Source: PGZG01 sp046292765 (GTDB lineage: Bacteria > Pseudomonadota > Gammaproteobacteria > Pseudomonadales > Alcanivoracaceae). Taken from it: a stretch of DNA of 64,000 nt. This document shows, one piece after another, positions 44,257-53,583 of this stretch. The stretch is taken from the NCBI GenBank assembly GCA_046292765.1, contig JBKBQA010000001.1, positions 620,001 through 684,000 on the forward strand, read 5' to 3'. The notes beneath the pieces are model-generated. The model worked only from the letters and a program-made list of their open reading frames with translations. It searched no databases and was not told the DNA's origin. Numbering within the stretch: the first letter of the stretch is position 1; the number at the start of each line of letters is the position of its first letter. The position numbers and the translations under genes were made by a program.

Positions 44257-45975
44257 TTATTGCAGCTGATGGGGCCAGGTCTCGCCGAACGGGCGCGGTT
44301 TCTCGATGTGGTACCCTTGTGCATAGTTGACCCCGAGCTCGGCCAGCATCTCCAGTACCGAGGCGTCTTCAACAAACTCGGCAATGGTATGCAGGTTGAA
44401 GGCGCGGGCCACGTCCACCAGAGCGCGGATCAGTGCCTGATGCTCGCTGTCGCGGGTCAGATTGCGCACGAACGATCCGTCGATCTTGATGTAGTCCAGA
44501 GGCAGTTTCTTCAGATAGTAAAGCGAGGAAAAGCCGACGCCGAAATCATCCAGTGCAAAGCGGCAGCCTTCCGCACGCAGTGCTTCCATGATCTGGATAG
44601 ACGCATCAATGTCCGCCAGTGCGGCAGTTTCGGTAATCTCGAAAATCACCGATGAAGAGCTGACCCGAAAACGGTCCAGGGACGCGCGCACGTGGCCAAT
44701 CAGGTTCGGATTGTTGAACGAGCGCCCGGACAGGTTGACGGCGAGACTGGTATTGATTCCGTTCTGTTCCAGCAGCGCAAGATGCTCGAATACCCGGGTG
44801 ATGACTTGCTCATCGAGACGATGAATCATGCCACTTTGCTCGGCAGCGAGAATCAGCTGGGCAGTGTTGAGTGCCTGATTATTTTCGTCCCGGCCACGCA
44901 GCAGGGCTTCGTGATGGGTGACCTCGCGGGTCTGCAGGTTGAGAATCGGCTGGTAATGCATGTCGACGCGATCTTCGCCCAGCAGCTGACGGATCTGTCG
45001 ATCCCAGAACACCCGCTCATGGATGCGGGCGCGATGGATGTCATCACCATCAAACACATGCCATGCGTTTCGTCCGCGGGCCTTGGCCTGATAGAGGGCA
45101 ATGTCTGCGTTGGCCAGTAACTCGTCAATGTTTTTGCCGTGCTCCGGACAGAGCACCACGCCAATGCTGGTGGTAATCGCGACGTTGATTTCTGCATCCA
45201 GGGGCGGCAGTTGATGTAGGGCTGAACAGCAGCGTCGCGCTGCGTGTTCGACGCTGACGCGGTCTGCGTTGGGCAGCAGGATGCCAAATTCGTCGCCACC
45301 CAGTCGGGCAATAATATCGGACTGACGCAGCTCGCCACGCAATACCCGGCTGACCTGCTGCAACAGGCGGTCGCCTTGATGGTGGCCGCGCAGGTCATTG
45401 ATGTCCTTGAACTGGTCGAGGTCAAGCAGCATCAGTGAGAAGCCGCCGCCGGTGGCAACCATGGCACGAGCCCGCTCCAGAAAGCCGCGACGATTGAGCA
45501 GACCTGTGAGCGGATCATGCAGCGCCAGCCAGCTAAGGTGCTCTTCAGCGAGGCGCTGATCGGAGATATCGAGACCAATGCTGACCAGTCGCGGTTCGCC
45601 GCCATCGTGCAGATGCCACGGCACATGCCACCAGGCCAGTAACAGCGGCTCGGCGCCAGGGCGGGTCATGGCGGTTTCGTGGCGATAATGGGAGCGTCGA
45701 CCGTTGAACAGCTCGGCAAGACGCGCCGGCAGATCCGCCGGTGCGCCAAACAGCAGATCAAGGAAGCGAAGGTCGGCGGGGATCTGGCCAGTGATACCGG
45801 AGAGCCAGCGGCCATGTCGATTGACCGACAGCAGCTCGCCATTCTGATTTTGGGTAAACACAACAATGTCTGCTGTATCCTGCAGCAGGCGACTGAGATC
45901 CTGCTGATCCGCCAGACTGCGAGCCAGGTTATCAGCGGTGCTATCCGGTTTTCTGCGCCATTTCAGCAGGGCCAT
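44257..45975 (-). CDS. PAS-GGDEF-EAL cyclic-di-GMP enzyme
   Basis: A 572-residue cytosolic protein. N-terminal PAS domain (~25-145: LLQDTADIVVFTQNQNGELLSVNRHG). GGDEF domain (~150-310) with intact G-G-D-E-F in RLGGDEFGILLP. EAL domain (~320-565) with EALLR, the Asn in LAVNLSGRSF, IFEITETAA, DDFGVGFSSL and KIDGSFVRNL. Both active sites look intact, so it could make or degrade c-di-GMP, with EAL activity common in such tandems. Stands alone. Confidence 0.92.
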   Translation of the reverse strand: MALLKWRRKPDSTADNLARSLADQQDLSRLLQDTADIVVFTQNQNGELLSVNRHGRWLSGITGQIPADLRFLDLLFGAPADLPARLAELFNGRRSHYRHETAMTRPGAEPLLLAWWHVPWHLHDGGEPRLVSIGLDISDQRLAEEHLSWLALHDPLTGLLNRRGFLERARAMVATGGGFSLMLLDLDQFKDINDLRGHHQGDRLLQQVSRVLRGELRQSDIIARLGGDEFGILLPNADRVSVEHAARRCCSALHQLPPLDAEINVAITTSIGVVLCPEHGKNIDELLANADIALYQAKARGRNAWHVFDGDDIHRARIHERVFWDRQIRQLLGEDRVDMHYQPILNLQTREVTHHEALLRGRDENNQALNTAQLILAAEQSGMIHRLDEQVITRVFEHLALLEQNGINTSLAVNLSGRSFNNPNLIGHVRASLDRFRVSSSSVIFEITETAALADIDASIQIMEALRAEGCRFALDDFGVGFSSLYYLKKLPLDYIKIDGSFVRNLTRDSEHQALIRALVDVARAFNLHTIAEFVEDASVLEMLAELGVNYAQGYHIEKPRPFGETWPHQLQ

Positions 45976-46115
45976 GCCTTGTATCCGTCGAAATAGTGGG
46001 CGGACGGATAGGTGAAGCTAACAGCACTGGCAGTAGGGCACAAGTACTAGAAAAAAGCATCATGGCGAAGTGGTATCAGCCGGCGCTGCCTGCAGCAACG
46101 CCGGCCCGGGTCGGA

Positions 46116-46688
46116 TCAGTCGAGGATGCGAACATTGTCGGCCTGTTCGCCGCGCTCGCCGGCGCGCAGGGTGAAACGTACCTTTTGTCCCTGACGCAGA
46201 CTGCGACGACCACCATTTTGCACGGCGCGGAAGTGGACGAAGATTTCCTGGCCATCATCCGAGAGAATGAAGCCGTAGCCCTTGTTCGGGTTGAACCACT
46301 TCACTTCGCCCTGAAGTTCGCCGGCCTTTAATGGGCCCGCTGGCAGGCGCACTGGTAGCAGCGCAAGCAGCGGTAGCACAAAGATCGCCAGCGGCAGCCA
46401 GTGCCACAACTGGGCGGAGGATTGGCCACTGGCATAGCTGATGGTCATCCCGGCGAGGTAAAGGCAGAGCAGCGGATGCAATATGGTGCGGCTGTTTTCC
46501 CGCAGCGCGCAGAACAGGCTGACGCCGGCGGCCAGCAGCAGGCCGAAGCCGGCTTGTTGGGCGGCCATCTGGGCGCTGCGCGGGCTGAACTTGCCCAGCA
46601 GGACCGACAGGTCAACCAGAATCCAGATGCCAGCAATGGCAAACAGCAGGGCAAAAACGAAATGGAACAGGGTAAGGGAGCGTTGCAT
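46116..46688 (-). CDS. Membrane protein with C-terminal cold-shock domain
   Basis: A 190-residue protein. Four hydrophobic segments (~8-30, 42-62, 70-88, 95-114) are followed by a complete cold-shock domain (124-190). RNP1 is N135-KGYGFI and RNP2 I149-FVHF. The domain would face the cytosol and bind single-stranded nucleic acid at the membrane. This order (membrane part first, CSD last) is the reverse of the DUF1294-type fusions I know. Confidence 0.83.
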   Translation of the reverse strand: MQRSLTLFHFVFALLFAIAGIWILVDLSVLLGKFSPRSAQMAAQQAGFGLLLAAGVSLFCALRENSRTILHPLLCLYLAGMTISYASGQSSAQLWHWLPLAIFVLPLLALLPVRLPAGPLKAGELQGEVKWFNPNKGYGFILSDDGQEIFVHFRAVQNGGRRSLRQGQKVRFTLRAGERGEQADNVRILD

Positions 46689-46836
46689 GGTAACAGGGAC
46701 CTCGTGACAGAAAGGAAGCAGAAGCGGATTACCCCCTGCCTGCGCGACGGCGGTGGACGGGGGCGGCGTTGGTTATGATGCGCGCCCCTATTGTAGCGAA
46801 AGCCGGTGCAAACCGCCTGTGGTCATTGGAGTGTCT

Positions 46837-47895
46837 GTGAGCCGTCCTTATCCGTTTCTTGAGCCGGGCTTTTTCGAGGCGCTTCAGTTGTCAGGAGCCA
46901 CCGGCGAGCAGACCGGCTGGCAGCCGGCACATCTGCAGCGCGGCGGCGATTTCTGGATGCCGCTCTGGCTCAAGTCGCACAATCGTGGCGAGTATGTGTT
47001 TGATCATGGCTGGGCCGAGGCCTATACCCGTCATGGCCTGCCGTATTTCCCGCGGCTGGTCACGGCGGTACCGTTCAGCCCTGTCACCGGGCCGCGCTGG
47101 CGTGGCAAGCTTGACCCGGATTGGCTGCGTCAGATGATCGATGACGCGCTGGCCCGGCACGGTGCCTCCTCCTGGCATCTGCTGTTCGCCGATGCCGATG
47201 CGGTGGCACAGCTGGAAGGCTGGCCGCTGGCCCATCGCCTGGGGTGCCATTTTCGCTGGTTCAATCGCGGCTATGCGGACTTCGATGCCTTCCTGTCGGC
47301 ATTGACATCGCGGCGGCGCAAATCGATCCGGCGCGAGCGACTGGCCGCACAACAGGCTGGCCTCGATATTCGCCTGATGGCGGGTGACGAGATCCCCGCG
47401 CATTGGTGGCCGGACCTCTATCGGTGTTACGCCGCCACCTTTTACAAGCGCGGCCAGCGCCCCTATCTGCCCGAGCAGTTCTTCCTGCTGCTGGCGCAGT
47501 CAGCCCTGTGTGCGCAGATGATGGTGGCAGTGGCGCTACGTGATCAGCGACCGGTGGCGATGGCCTTTTATCTGTTCGATGATCAGCGCCTTTACGGCCG
47601 CTATTGGGGGGCGTTGGAGGAGGTCGATGGTCTGCACTTCGAGCTGTGCTACTACTGCGGCATCGAGTTCTGCATTGCCCGGGGGCTGGTGGAGTTTGAT
47701 CCGGGGGTGCAGGGTGAGCACAAGATTTTGCGCGGGTTCGAGCCGGTGATTACTCACTCGCTGCACTGGATGGCGCAGCCGGAGTTTCATCGGGCAGTCA
47801 CCGACTTCTGTGTCCGGGAGGGGCAGATGGTGGAGCGCTACCGGCAGGACGCGCGGCAGTTGTTGCCTTTCAGAAATGCCAATCAGGCACAGTAG
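46837..47895 (+). CDS. GNAT-like protein, COG3146/DUF482 family
   Basis: A 352-residue protein of the peptidogalycan biosynthesis/FemAB-like acyltransferase group. Characteristic are LEPGFFEALQLSGATGEQTGW, the charged RRRKSIRRERLAAQQAG, YLPEQFFLLLAQS, RLYGRYWGALEEVDGLHFELCYYCGIEFC and FDPGVQGEHKILRGFEPV. GTG at 46837 chosen, with GGAG five nt upstream. Substrate unknown. Confidence 0.78.
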   Translation: MSRPYPFLEPGFFEALQLSGATGEQTGWQPAHLQRGGDFWMPLWLKSHNRGEYVFDHGWAEAYTRHGLPYFPRLVTAVPFSPVTGPRWRGKLDPDWLRQMIDDALARHGASSWHLLFADADAVAQLEGWPLAHRLGCHFRWFNRGYADFDAFLSALTSRRRKSIRRERLAAQQAGLDIRLMAGDEIPAHWWPDLYRCYAATFYKRGQRPYLPEQFFLLLAQSALCAQMMVAVALRDQRPVAMAFYLFDDQRLYGRYWGALEEVDGLHFELCYYCGIEFCIARGLVEFDPGVQGEHKILRGFEPVITHSLHWMAQPEFHRAVTDFCVREGQMVERYRQDARQLLPFRNANQAQ

Positions 47896-47901
47896 CTTGG
47901 C

Positions 47902-48270
47902 TCAGGCGGCGCGACTGTTCTGGGCGTCGAAATACACCAGCGACATGGTGATCAGGTCTTTCAGGTCGCGGGCCGGATGACCCGGGTCCTTGGGGCCAAG
48001 CTCGCCGGTGACATCTTCAAAATCGCCTTCGTCAGCGCACGACAGATCGACGAAGTACTCGATCACGCGGCGATCCTGAGTGATCAGGGTTCCGGAGTAG
48101 ACACCCTCATCAAACACACCGAGACGAGGGAATACCGCCAGATCCAGATTGACGCCCTGATGGCAGAACCAGTCGAGCAGGCCCTGCTCCGCATCGCCAC
48201 GCCGAACCCGGCCGGTTGCTTCGGCAACCGCGTCCCAGGCGTTCTGTTCGCTCGCTTTGCTGAATTCCAT
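47902..48270 (-). CDS. Small conserved-looking hypothetical protein
   Basis: A 122-residue acidic protein without signal peptide or membrane segment; mixed alpha/beta (NAWDAVAEATGRVRRGDAEQGLLDWF, RRVIEYFVDLSCADE, ARDLKDLITMSLVYFD). I do not recognise a family. It converges on the GNAT-like gene (6 nt) and follows the M48-LemA pair in the same direction. Confidence 0.6.
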   Translation of the reverse strand: MEFSKASEQNAWDAVAEATGRVRRGDAEQGLLDWFCHQGVNLDLAVFPRLGVFDEGVYSGTLITQDRRVIEYFVDLSCADEGDFEDVTGELGPKDPGHPARDLKDLITMSLVYFDAQNSRAA

Positions 48271-48349
48271 CAGGCTCTCCGCCCTTTCCGTGGGTCAATT
48301 CTACTCAATCTGGCTGGGTGATAAACGGAATTTATTCGTATACGGGCCG

Positions 48350-50281
48350 TCAGGCAACCCCGGGCACATCGGGAAACAGCGGCGGCATCGGACAGTCCAT
48401 CAGGGTGGCGATGCCGCGTAGCAGCTCTGCCTCCTGTACCTGGATGCGGCCGTCTGCCCTGGCCACATCGGCCAGCCCGTCGAGCATGGGGCCTTTCAGC
48501 AGTGGGGTCAGATCACGCAAATCGGTCAAGGCTGCGTCCAGCGCCTCGATGCGGCAGTCTGATGCTGGCAGCAGCGTCCGTCCCGGGGGCAGCAGGGCGC
48601 CGCTGGCGCGCCGGAACAGCGCCTCGGCCGTTTCGTCGCGGGCTCCGGAGGCGTGCACCATCAACGACAGTACCAGCTGGATCTGGCAGGCGGCCGCCGG
48701 GTAATGGCGGAAGCGGATCTTCGGCGCCCGCTCGGCCTTCGCCGCCAGATGGTCGGCGAGGATCCGGGTGAGTACAAATTCAAACAGGGTCAGGCGTTGG
48801 TCATGGCGCACCAGCTGGTCCAGTTCGGCCAATAACGCCTGTCGGCTGGCGTCCGGCAGCTGCTTCAACGCCGGGATGGCCAGATCAATCAGCGGCAGCC
48901 GCAGGCGGGTACCAAGGGCTCGGGTCTGACCGACCAGATGGGCGATGGTCTGGCGCTCCAGTCCGGATAATGGCAGCAACGCGACCAGCTCATCGGCTTC
49001 CGAGCGGCTGGCACCGATCGCCAGTGCCAGCACGACCCAGCGGGCCGAATCGGGCTGACGCAGGCTTTGTTTGAGTTCTTCAGGAATAGACTGGTGCAGG
49101 CTGCGGGCATAACCCAGGTGTGCTTCGCCGACGGTGCCCACCGAGTTGGCGATGCCATGGGCCGTGACCGCCACGGCGGCTTCCGCTGCTGTCTGGCCGG
49201 CAAAGCCCATGGCGGCGCCACTGACCGGTATCGCGGTATCCGATGGACCAGATTGTCGCTGGCGGGTGCGAGCCCGGGCCAGCCATTCTCCCCCCAGCGC
49301 CCGCAGTCGTTCATCCATGGGCGGATGGGTGGCGAGCAGATGCTGCAGGTGAAATGGCACCGTGGCGCCAAAGCACATGTGGCTCATGTCCTCGCCGTGA
49401 CTGGACACCAGATGGCTGCCGTGCTGATTGCGGATCTTGATCAGCGCATTGGCGATGCCGGCGGGATTTCGGGTGAACTGCACCGAGGAGGCGTCGGCCA
49501 GCAATTCCCGCTGGCGCGAAATGGCGGCCTTGATCAGCCGGCCGAAGAACAGGCCGATATAGCCCAGCACCATTAACACCACGCCCATTACGATCAGGAA
49601 AAAAATACCGGCAACTTCGTTCTTGCCCGAGCGGCTGTTGTACAGACGACGACGGGTATTGGCATGGAGCATCAGCTCGCCGACCTTGCCGATGGCGAGA
49701 ATGCCGGCCAGCACCGACATCAGGCGCATGTTGATGCGCATGTCGGCGTTGAAGACATGGCTGAATTCGTGGCCCACCACGCCCTGCAGCTCTTCCCGGG
49801 AAAGATGGTCCAGTGCGCCCCGGGTCACCACCATCACGGCCTCAGTGGGACGGTAGCCGGCGACCATCGCATTGATCGACTTTTCCTGCTCCATGACGAA
49901 GGTCCGGGGGGCAGGAATGCCGGATGCGATCGCCATTTCTTCCACCACATTACGCAGGCGGCGGTCTTCCGGCCGATTGCTGTCGGTGAGGATTTCCCGG
50001 GCACCGAGCAGGTCGGCAAGCGCGACGCCACCATCGCGAAGCTGCCACGCTTTCACCGCACTGCCGGCAAGCACCACCACCAGCGTCAACCCGGTACACC
50101 AGGCCATGCCCGGTGATAGCAGCCACTCTCGCAGCGGGTAGTCGCCGCCGCTTAGCCACAGCAGGCCAAGGTAGAAGGTAAGGCTCACCGCCAGCACGAT
50201 GGCCGCCACTGCAAGGGCAAAGTAGGCCGCCAGCAGAAAGGTGCGCCGACGCGCCCGCTCCTGATGCTCGAAGAAGTTCAT
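48350..50281 (-). CDS. M48-family membrane metallopeptidase with long C-terminal domain
   Basis: A 643-residue HtpX/Ste24-like protease. Two membrane helices near the N-terminus (17-45, 58-78), an R-L-R-N-V-V-E-E-M segment, zinc motif H171-E-F-S-H175, more membrane segments around VAGIFFLIVMGVVLMVLGYIGLFFG, and the second zinc region RQRELLADASSVQFTRNP. The last ~280 residues are a helical extension ending in a TerB-like stretch (LADVARADGRIQVQEAELLRGIATLM). It follows lemA (20 nt), a very common pairing. Confidence 0.88.
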   Translation of the reverse strand: MNFFEHQERARRRTFLLAAYFALAVAAIVLAVSLTFYLGLLWLSGGDYPLREWLLSPGMAWCTGLTLVVVLAGSAVKAWQLRDGGVALADLLGAREILTDSNRPEDRRLRNVVEEMAIASGIPAPRTFVMEQEKSINAMVAGYRPTEAVMVVTRGALDHLSREELQGVVGHEFSHVFNADMRINMRLMSVLAGILAIGKVGELMLHANTRRRLYNSRSGKNEVAGIFFLIVMGVVLMVLGYIGLFFGRLIKAAISRQRELLADASSVQFTRNPAGIANALIKIRNQHGSHLVSSHGEDMSHMCFGATVPFHLQHLLATHPPMDERLRALGGEWLARARTRQRQSGPSDTAIPVSGAAMGFAGQTAAEAAVAVTAHGIANSVGTVGEAHLGYARSLHQSIPEELKQSLRQPDSARWVVLALAIGASRSEADELVALLPLSGLERQTIAHLVGQTRALGTRLRLPLIDLAIPALKQLPDASRQALLAELDQLVRHDQRLTLFEFVLTRILADHLAAKAERAPKIRFRHYPAAACQIQLVLSLMVHASGARDETAEALFRRASGALLPPGRTLLPASDCRIEALDAALTDLRDLTPLLKGPMLDGLADVARADGRIQVQEAELLRGIATLMDCPMPPLFPDVPGVA

Positions 50282-50301
50282 CGCCGTAATTCGTCAGCGG
50301 A

Positions 50302-50889
50302 TCAGAAGCTGACCTTGACGGCCTGGCGAGCCGCCGGGTTTTCCAGCTCCAGCTGGCTGGCAGACTTGAAGCTGCCGAACAGGCCACCGATGAAATTGTT
50401 CGGGAACTGCTCACGGTAGGTGTTGTAGTCCATCACCAGATCGTTGAAGGCCTGACGAGCAAAGCCGATCCGGTTCTCGGTGGTGGTCAGCTCTTCCATC
50501 AGCTGGGCAATGGTCTGGTTGGCCTTCAGGTCCGGGTATTGCTCCGAGATCGCAAACAGGTTGGCCAGCGATCCGGCCAACAGGCTTTCCGCCTTGCCGA
50601 GGGCGGCCATGGCGCCAGCGTTATCCGGTTGGCCGCGCACATTCTGGCGAGCACTTTCGGCTTGTTTGCGCGCCTCGATCACCTGGGTGAGGGTCTCTTT
50701 TTCGTGGCTCATGTAGGCCTTGGCCGACTCCACCAGCGGCGGCACCAGATCGTGTCGGCGTTGCAACTGGACATCAATCTGGGCAAAGCCGTTCTTGAAC
50801 CGGTTACGCAGGGCGATGAGTTTGTTGTAGACGGAAATCAGGTAGATCGCTACCAGCACCAGAAAGCCGATAAAAAGCCAGGTCCCCAT
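50302..50889 (-). CDS. LemA-family membrane protein
   Basis: A 195-residue protein with a short N-terminal membrane helix (LFIGFLVLVAIYLI) followed by the LemA helical bundle: YNKLIALRNRFKNGFAQIDVQLQRRHDLVPPLVESAKAY, NLFAISEQYPDLKAN and a terminal FNDLVMDYNTYREQFPNNFIGGLFGF-like segment. LemA function is unknown; here it is linked to the M48 peptidase, as in many genomes. Confidence 0.93.
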   Translation of the reverse strand: MGTWLFIGFLVLVAIYLISVYNKLIALRNRFKNGFAQIDVQLQRRHDLVPPLVESAKAYMSHEKETLTQVIEARKQAESARQNVRGQPDNAGAMAALGKAESLLAGSLANLFAISEQYPDLKANQTIAQLMEELTTTENRIGFARQAFNDLVMDYNTYREQFPNNFIGGLFGSFKSASQLELENPAARQAVKVSF

Positions 50890-50946
50890 GTCTTGCTCCC
50901 TTATTGGTATCACAGCGTGTCAGCACGATGGCCACGGTAGCCCGAA

Positions 50947-50967
50947 CCGGGGTGGCGATCACCCCGG
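50947..50967. terminator. Hairpin downstream of cyoE
   Basis: CCGGGGTG-GCGAT-CACCCCGG, a perfect 8-bp stem in the gap between cyoE and lemA (both minus strand). No T-run follows, so it may be a processing or attenuating structure, or a degenerate repeat. Confidence 0.45.
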
Positions 50968-51025
50968 CAGCGGACCAGTGGGCCATAGTAGCCGATGATT
51001 GACGGGCTGGGTAACGTGCCGGGCC

Positions 51026-51925
51026 TCAGGCTCGGCCGATTACGCCGAAGGGCAGGTAGTGGTCCAGCAGCAGCGCGGCGAACAGCACGAACAGGTAGGT
51101 GATGGAGTAGCCGAACGTCTTCATCGGCAGTCTGGCGTCGTCACTGAAGCGCAGCCGTACGGCATGCACCAGAAACACAGCGCCGAGGGCCAGTGCCGCG
51201 ACCAGATAGATCAGGCCGCTCATGCCGGTCAGGTAGGGCAGTATCGAGGTGACCACCAGCAGGATGGTGTAATACAGCACCGACTGACGGGTAAAGGGAA
51301 TGCCGTGGGTGACCGGCAGCATCGGAATGCCGGCCTTGGCGTACTCGTCGCGACGATGGATGGCCAGCGCCCAGAAATGTGGCGGGGTCCAGACAAAAAT
51401 GATCAGCACCAGCAGCCAGGCGTAGGGATGGGCTTCGCCGGTGACTGCAGTCCAGCCCAGCAGTGGCGGGATGGCGCCGGCCAGTCCGCCGATAACGATG
51501 TTCTGCGGCGTGGCCCGTTTCAGGTACAAGGTGTAAATGAATGCGTAACCGATAAACCCGAACAGGGTCAGGAAGGCGGTGAGCGGATTTACCAGCCAGT
51601 ACAGCAACGCCATCGACAGTGCCGCCAGCAGCACAGCGAACGCCACCGCACGGCGGGTGTCGAGCCGGCCAGTGACAATCGGCCGGTTTTCCGTGCGTGC
51701 CATGATGGCATCGATTTTCTGATCCATGATCTGGTTGATCGCCGCCGACGACATCATCGCCAGCGACATGCCGATAAAGGCTGGCACCAGAATGGCGAGT
51801 GGCACCATGCCCGGCGGATCGGTGGCGAGAAACATGCCCGCCACTGCAGTCACCATCAACAGGGCAACCACGCCCGGTTTGGTCAATGCCCAGTAATCCC
51901 GCCAGCTGGTCTGCTCGGTGGTCAT
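51026..51925 (-). CDS. cyoE: Protoheme IX farnesyltransferase
   Basis: A 299-residue UbiA-type prenyltransferase making heme O. The first aspartate-rich motif region SSAAINQIMDQKIDAIMARTENRP and a second one (YLKRATPQNIVIGGLAGAIPP, HRRDEYAKAGIPMLP) are present, with about nine hydrophobic spans. Its ATG overlaps the TGA of ctaA (ATGA), so heme O and heme A synthesis are encoded in order ctaA-cyoE. Confidence 0.94.
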   Translation of the reverse strand: MTTEQTSWRDYWALTKPGVVALLMVTAVAGMFLATDPPGMVPLAILVPAFIGMSLAMMSSAAINQIMDQKIDAIMARTENRPIVTGRLDTRRAVAFAVLLAALSMALLYWLVNPLTAFLTLFGFIGYAFIYTLYLKRATPQNIVIGGLAGAIPPLLGWTAVTGEAHPYAWLLVLIIFVWTPPHFWALAIHRRDEYAKAGIPMLPVTHGIPFTRQSVLYYTILLVVTSILPYLTGMSGLIYLVAALALGAVFLVHAVRLRFSDDARLPMKTFGYSITYLFVLFAALLLDHYLPFGVIGRA

Positions 51926-52962
51926 GCGTCGCGCTCCGCGCAAGTGCGAATGGAGCGGGCGAACAGTACCAGACTGATCAGCAGCACCACGGCAAAGAAG
52001 TTATGCGCCACCGCCATGGCCAGCGGCACCTTGAAAATCACATTGCCAAGGCCAAGGGCAATCTGCCACAGCAGCAGAGCGCCAATGATCAAGCCGAAGT
52101 TGCGGTGAAAATGGCAGCGGGCGCTGCGCAGAATCCGAAGTACCAGTGCACCCACCACCAGCAGCACCGCCAGCGCACCGAACCGATGCATGACATGAAT
52201 GGTGGTGCGGGCATCGTTCTCGAGCACGCCGAACTCGTAGTCCGGTTTGTCGTGCTCATGACCCCAGAAGGTAAAGGCATCGCGGAAATTGATGTGGTCG
52301 GTCCAGCCCTTTTCACAGATCGGCAACTCGGTGCAGACCACCGCCGCATAATTGGCGGTGGTCCAGCCACCCAAAGCGATCTGCAGGATGACCGTGGCAA
52401 TCGCCAGCGTTGTCATGCCACGCAGAGCACGTACATCGCAGTCATTCAGGAAGCGTGGCCAGCCATACAGTTTGGCCGCCAGCCAGCACAGCAAGGTTAT
52501 GGTGGTAAAACCGCCCAGCAGGTGCAGCATGACGATGGTGGGTTGTAAACCCATGGTCACGGTCCACTTGCCGAGAATGCCCTGACAAATAACGATCATC
52601 AGCAGCGTCATCGGCAGCGCCACGGGTTGATTGGCGACGGTGCGGTTGCGCCAGGCCAACACCGCGATCGCCAGAATCAACATGCCGAGAAAGCCGGCGA
52701 AATAACGATGAACCATTTCCGGCACGGTCTTGAAGGCTTCCCGGTAGGTGCCCGGGTCCACTTCATTGCGCGAATTCACATAGGAGATGGCCTTGCGCAC
52801 GTCCATGTGGCCATAGCAGCCCGGCCAGTCCGGGCAGCCAAGGCCGGCATCGGCAAGGCGGGTCCAGGCGCCGAGCATGATGACCGCAGCGGTGAGCAGA
52901 ACGGCAGCGAGGGTGAGACGGCGCTGCCAGCGCAGCGCGGCATTGGGAACAGCATCGTGCAT
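51922..52962 (-). CDS. ctaA: Heme A synthase (COX15/CtaA)
   Basis: A 346-residue eight-helix membrane protein oxidising heme O to heme A. Visible: LGAWTRLADAGLGCPDWPGCYGHMD, EMVHRYFAGFLGMLILAIAV, TIVMLHLLGGFTTITLL, VVCTELPICEKGW and IHVMHRFGALAVLLVVG with the heme-ligating histidines. The C-P-D-W-P-G-C and C-T-E-L-P-I-C pairs match the redox cysteine loops. Confidence 0.95.
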   Translation of the reverse strand: MHDAVPNAALRWQRRLTLAAVLLTAAVIMLGAWTRLADAGLGCPDWPGCYGHMDVRKAISYVNSRNEVDPGTYREAFKTVPEMVHRYFAGFLGMLILAIAVLAWRNRTVANQPVALPMTLLMIVICQGILGKWTVTMGLQPTIVMLHLLGGFTTITLLCWLAAKLYGWPRFLNDCDVRALRGMTTLAIATVILQIALGGWTTANYAAVVCTELPICEKGWTDHINFRDAFTFWGHEHDKPDYEFGVLENDARTTIHVMHRFGALAVLLVVGALVLRILRSARCHFHRNFGLIIGALLLWQIALGLGNVIFKVPLAMAVAHNFFAVVLLISLVLFARSIRTCAERDA

Positions 52963-52968
52963 GATGAA

Positions 52969-53580
52969 TTACCCGATCAGTGAGCCTTTGAGAGTGCGTT
53001 TCAGGTCGTAAAGGATCTTGTCCGACTCGAGAAGCACGTCCTGTATGTCCTCGTGCGTGGGGTACCACATGAAAATCTGCCCGTCCGGGGCAACCAGAAA
53101 AATATGATCTACGGCACTGGCCGGGCCGCCCATGAACGGTGTCAGGGCGTGGCTGACGGCGTCCGCATCAACCTGGATTTCCACCATGCCAACCACCTGA
53201 TCATCGAGAAAGGCGCGCAACTCGTCGTCGGCCGGGGCGGTGTGTGCAATCAGGCGACGCACCCGCGGTGCGTCGGAGCCGAGCCCGAGGCGCAACTGGC
53301 GAACCAGATAATAGAGGCCGTTCTTGCAGGCTGTGGAGCATTCGCCACCAGCGACATAAAGCAGACTCCATTGACCGGCAAGCTCAGTGACGGCGAACGG
53401 GTTGCCATCGACGCGTTGCGGTTTCAGATCCTCGATCTGCACGTGCGGGATGATCAGTGCGCCCTTGTTGGTGCGATCAAGCTGATCGAGATCGACGAAC
53501 AGATGAACAAAGGCCATGGTCAGCGCGAATGGCGCGATGATCAGCAGCAGCATCAGAAGGTTCTTGTTACGTTGCGTCAT
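52969..53580 (-). CDS. SCO-like thioredoxin-fold membrane protein
   Basis: A 203-residue protein with one N-terminal membrane helix (8-27) and a periplasmic SCO-like domain: WSLLYVAGGEC, C81-S-T-A-C85, and DHIFLVAPDGQIFMWYP. The paired cysteines fit the SCO CxxxC site. The distal copper-ligand histidine (HSDF in the paralogue at 21994) is not at its expected place, so it may be a thiol reductant rather than a copper carrier. Lies between SURF1 and ctaA, as in pseudomonad oxidase clusters. Confidence 0.78.
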   Translation of the reverse strand: MTQRNKNLLMLLLIIAPFALTMAFVHLFVDLDQLDRTNKGALIIPHVQIEDLKPQRVDGNPFAVTELAGQWSLLYVAGGECSTACKNGLYYLVRQLRLGLGSDAPRVRRLIAHTAPADDELRAFLDDQVVGMVEIQVDADAVSHALTPFMGGPASAVDHIFLVAPDGQIFMWYPTHEDIQDVLLESDKILYDLKRTLKGSLIG

Positions 53581-53583
53581 GGT

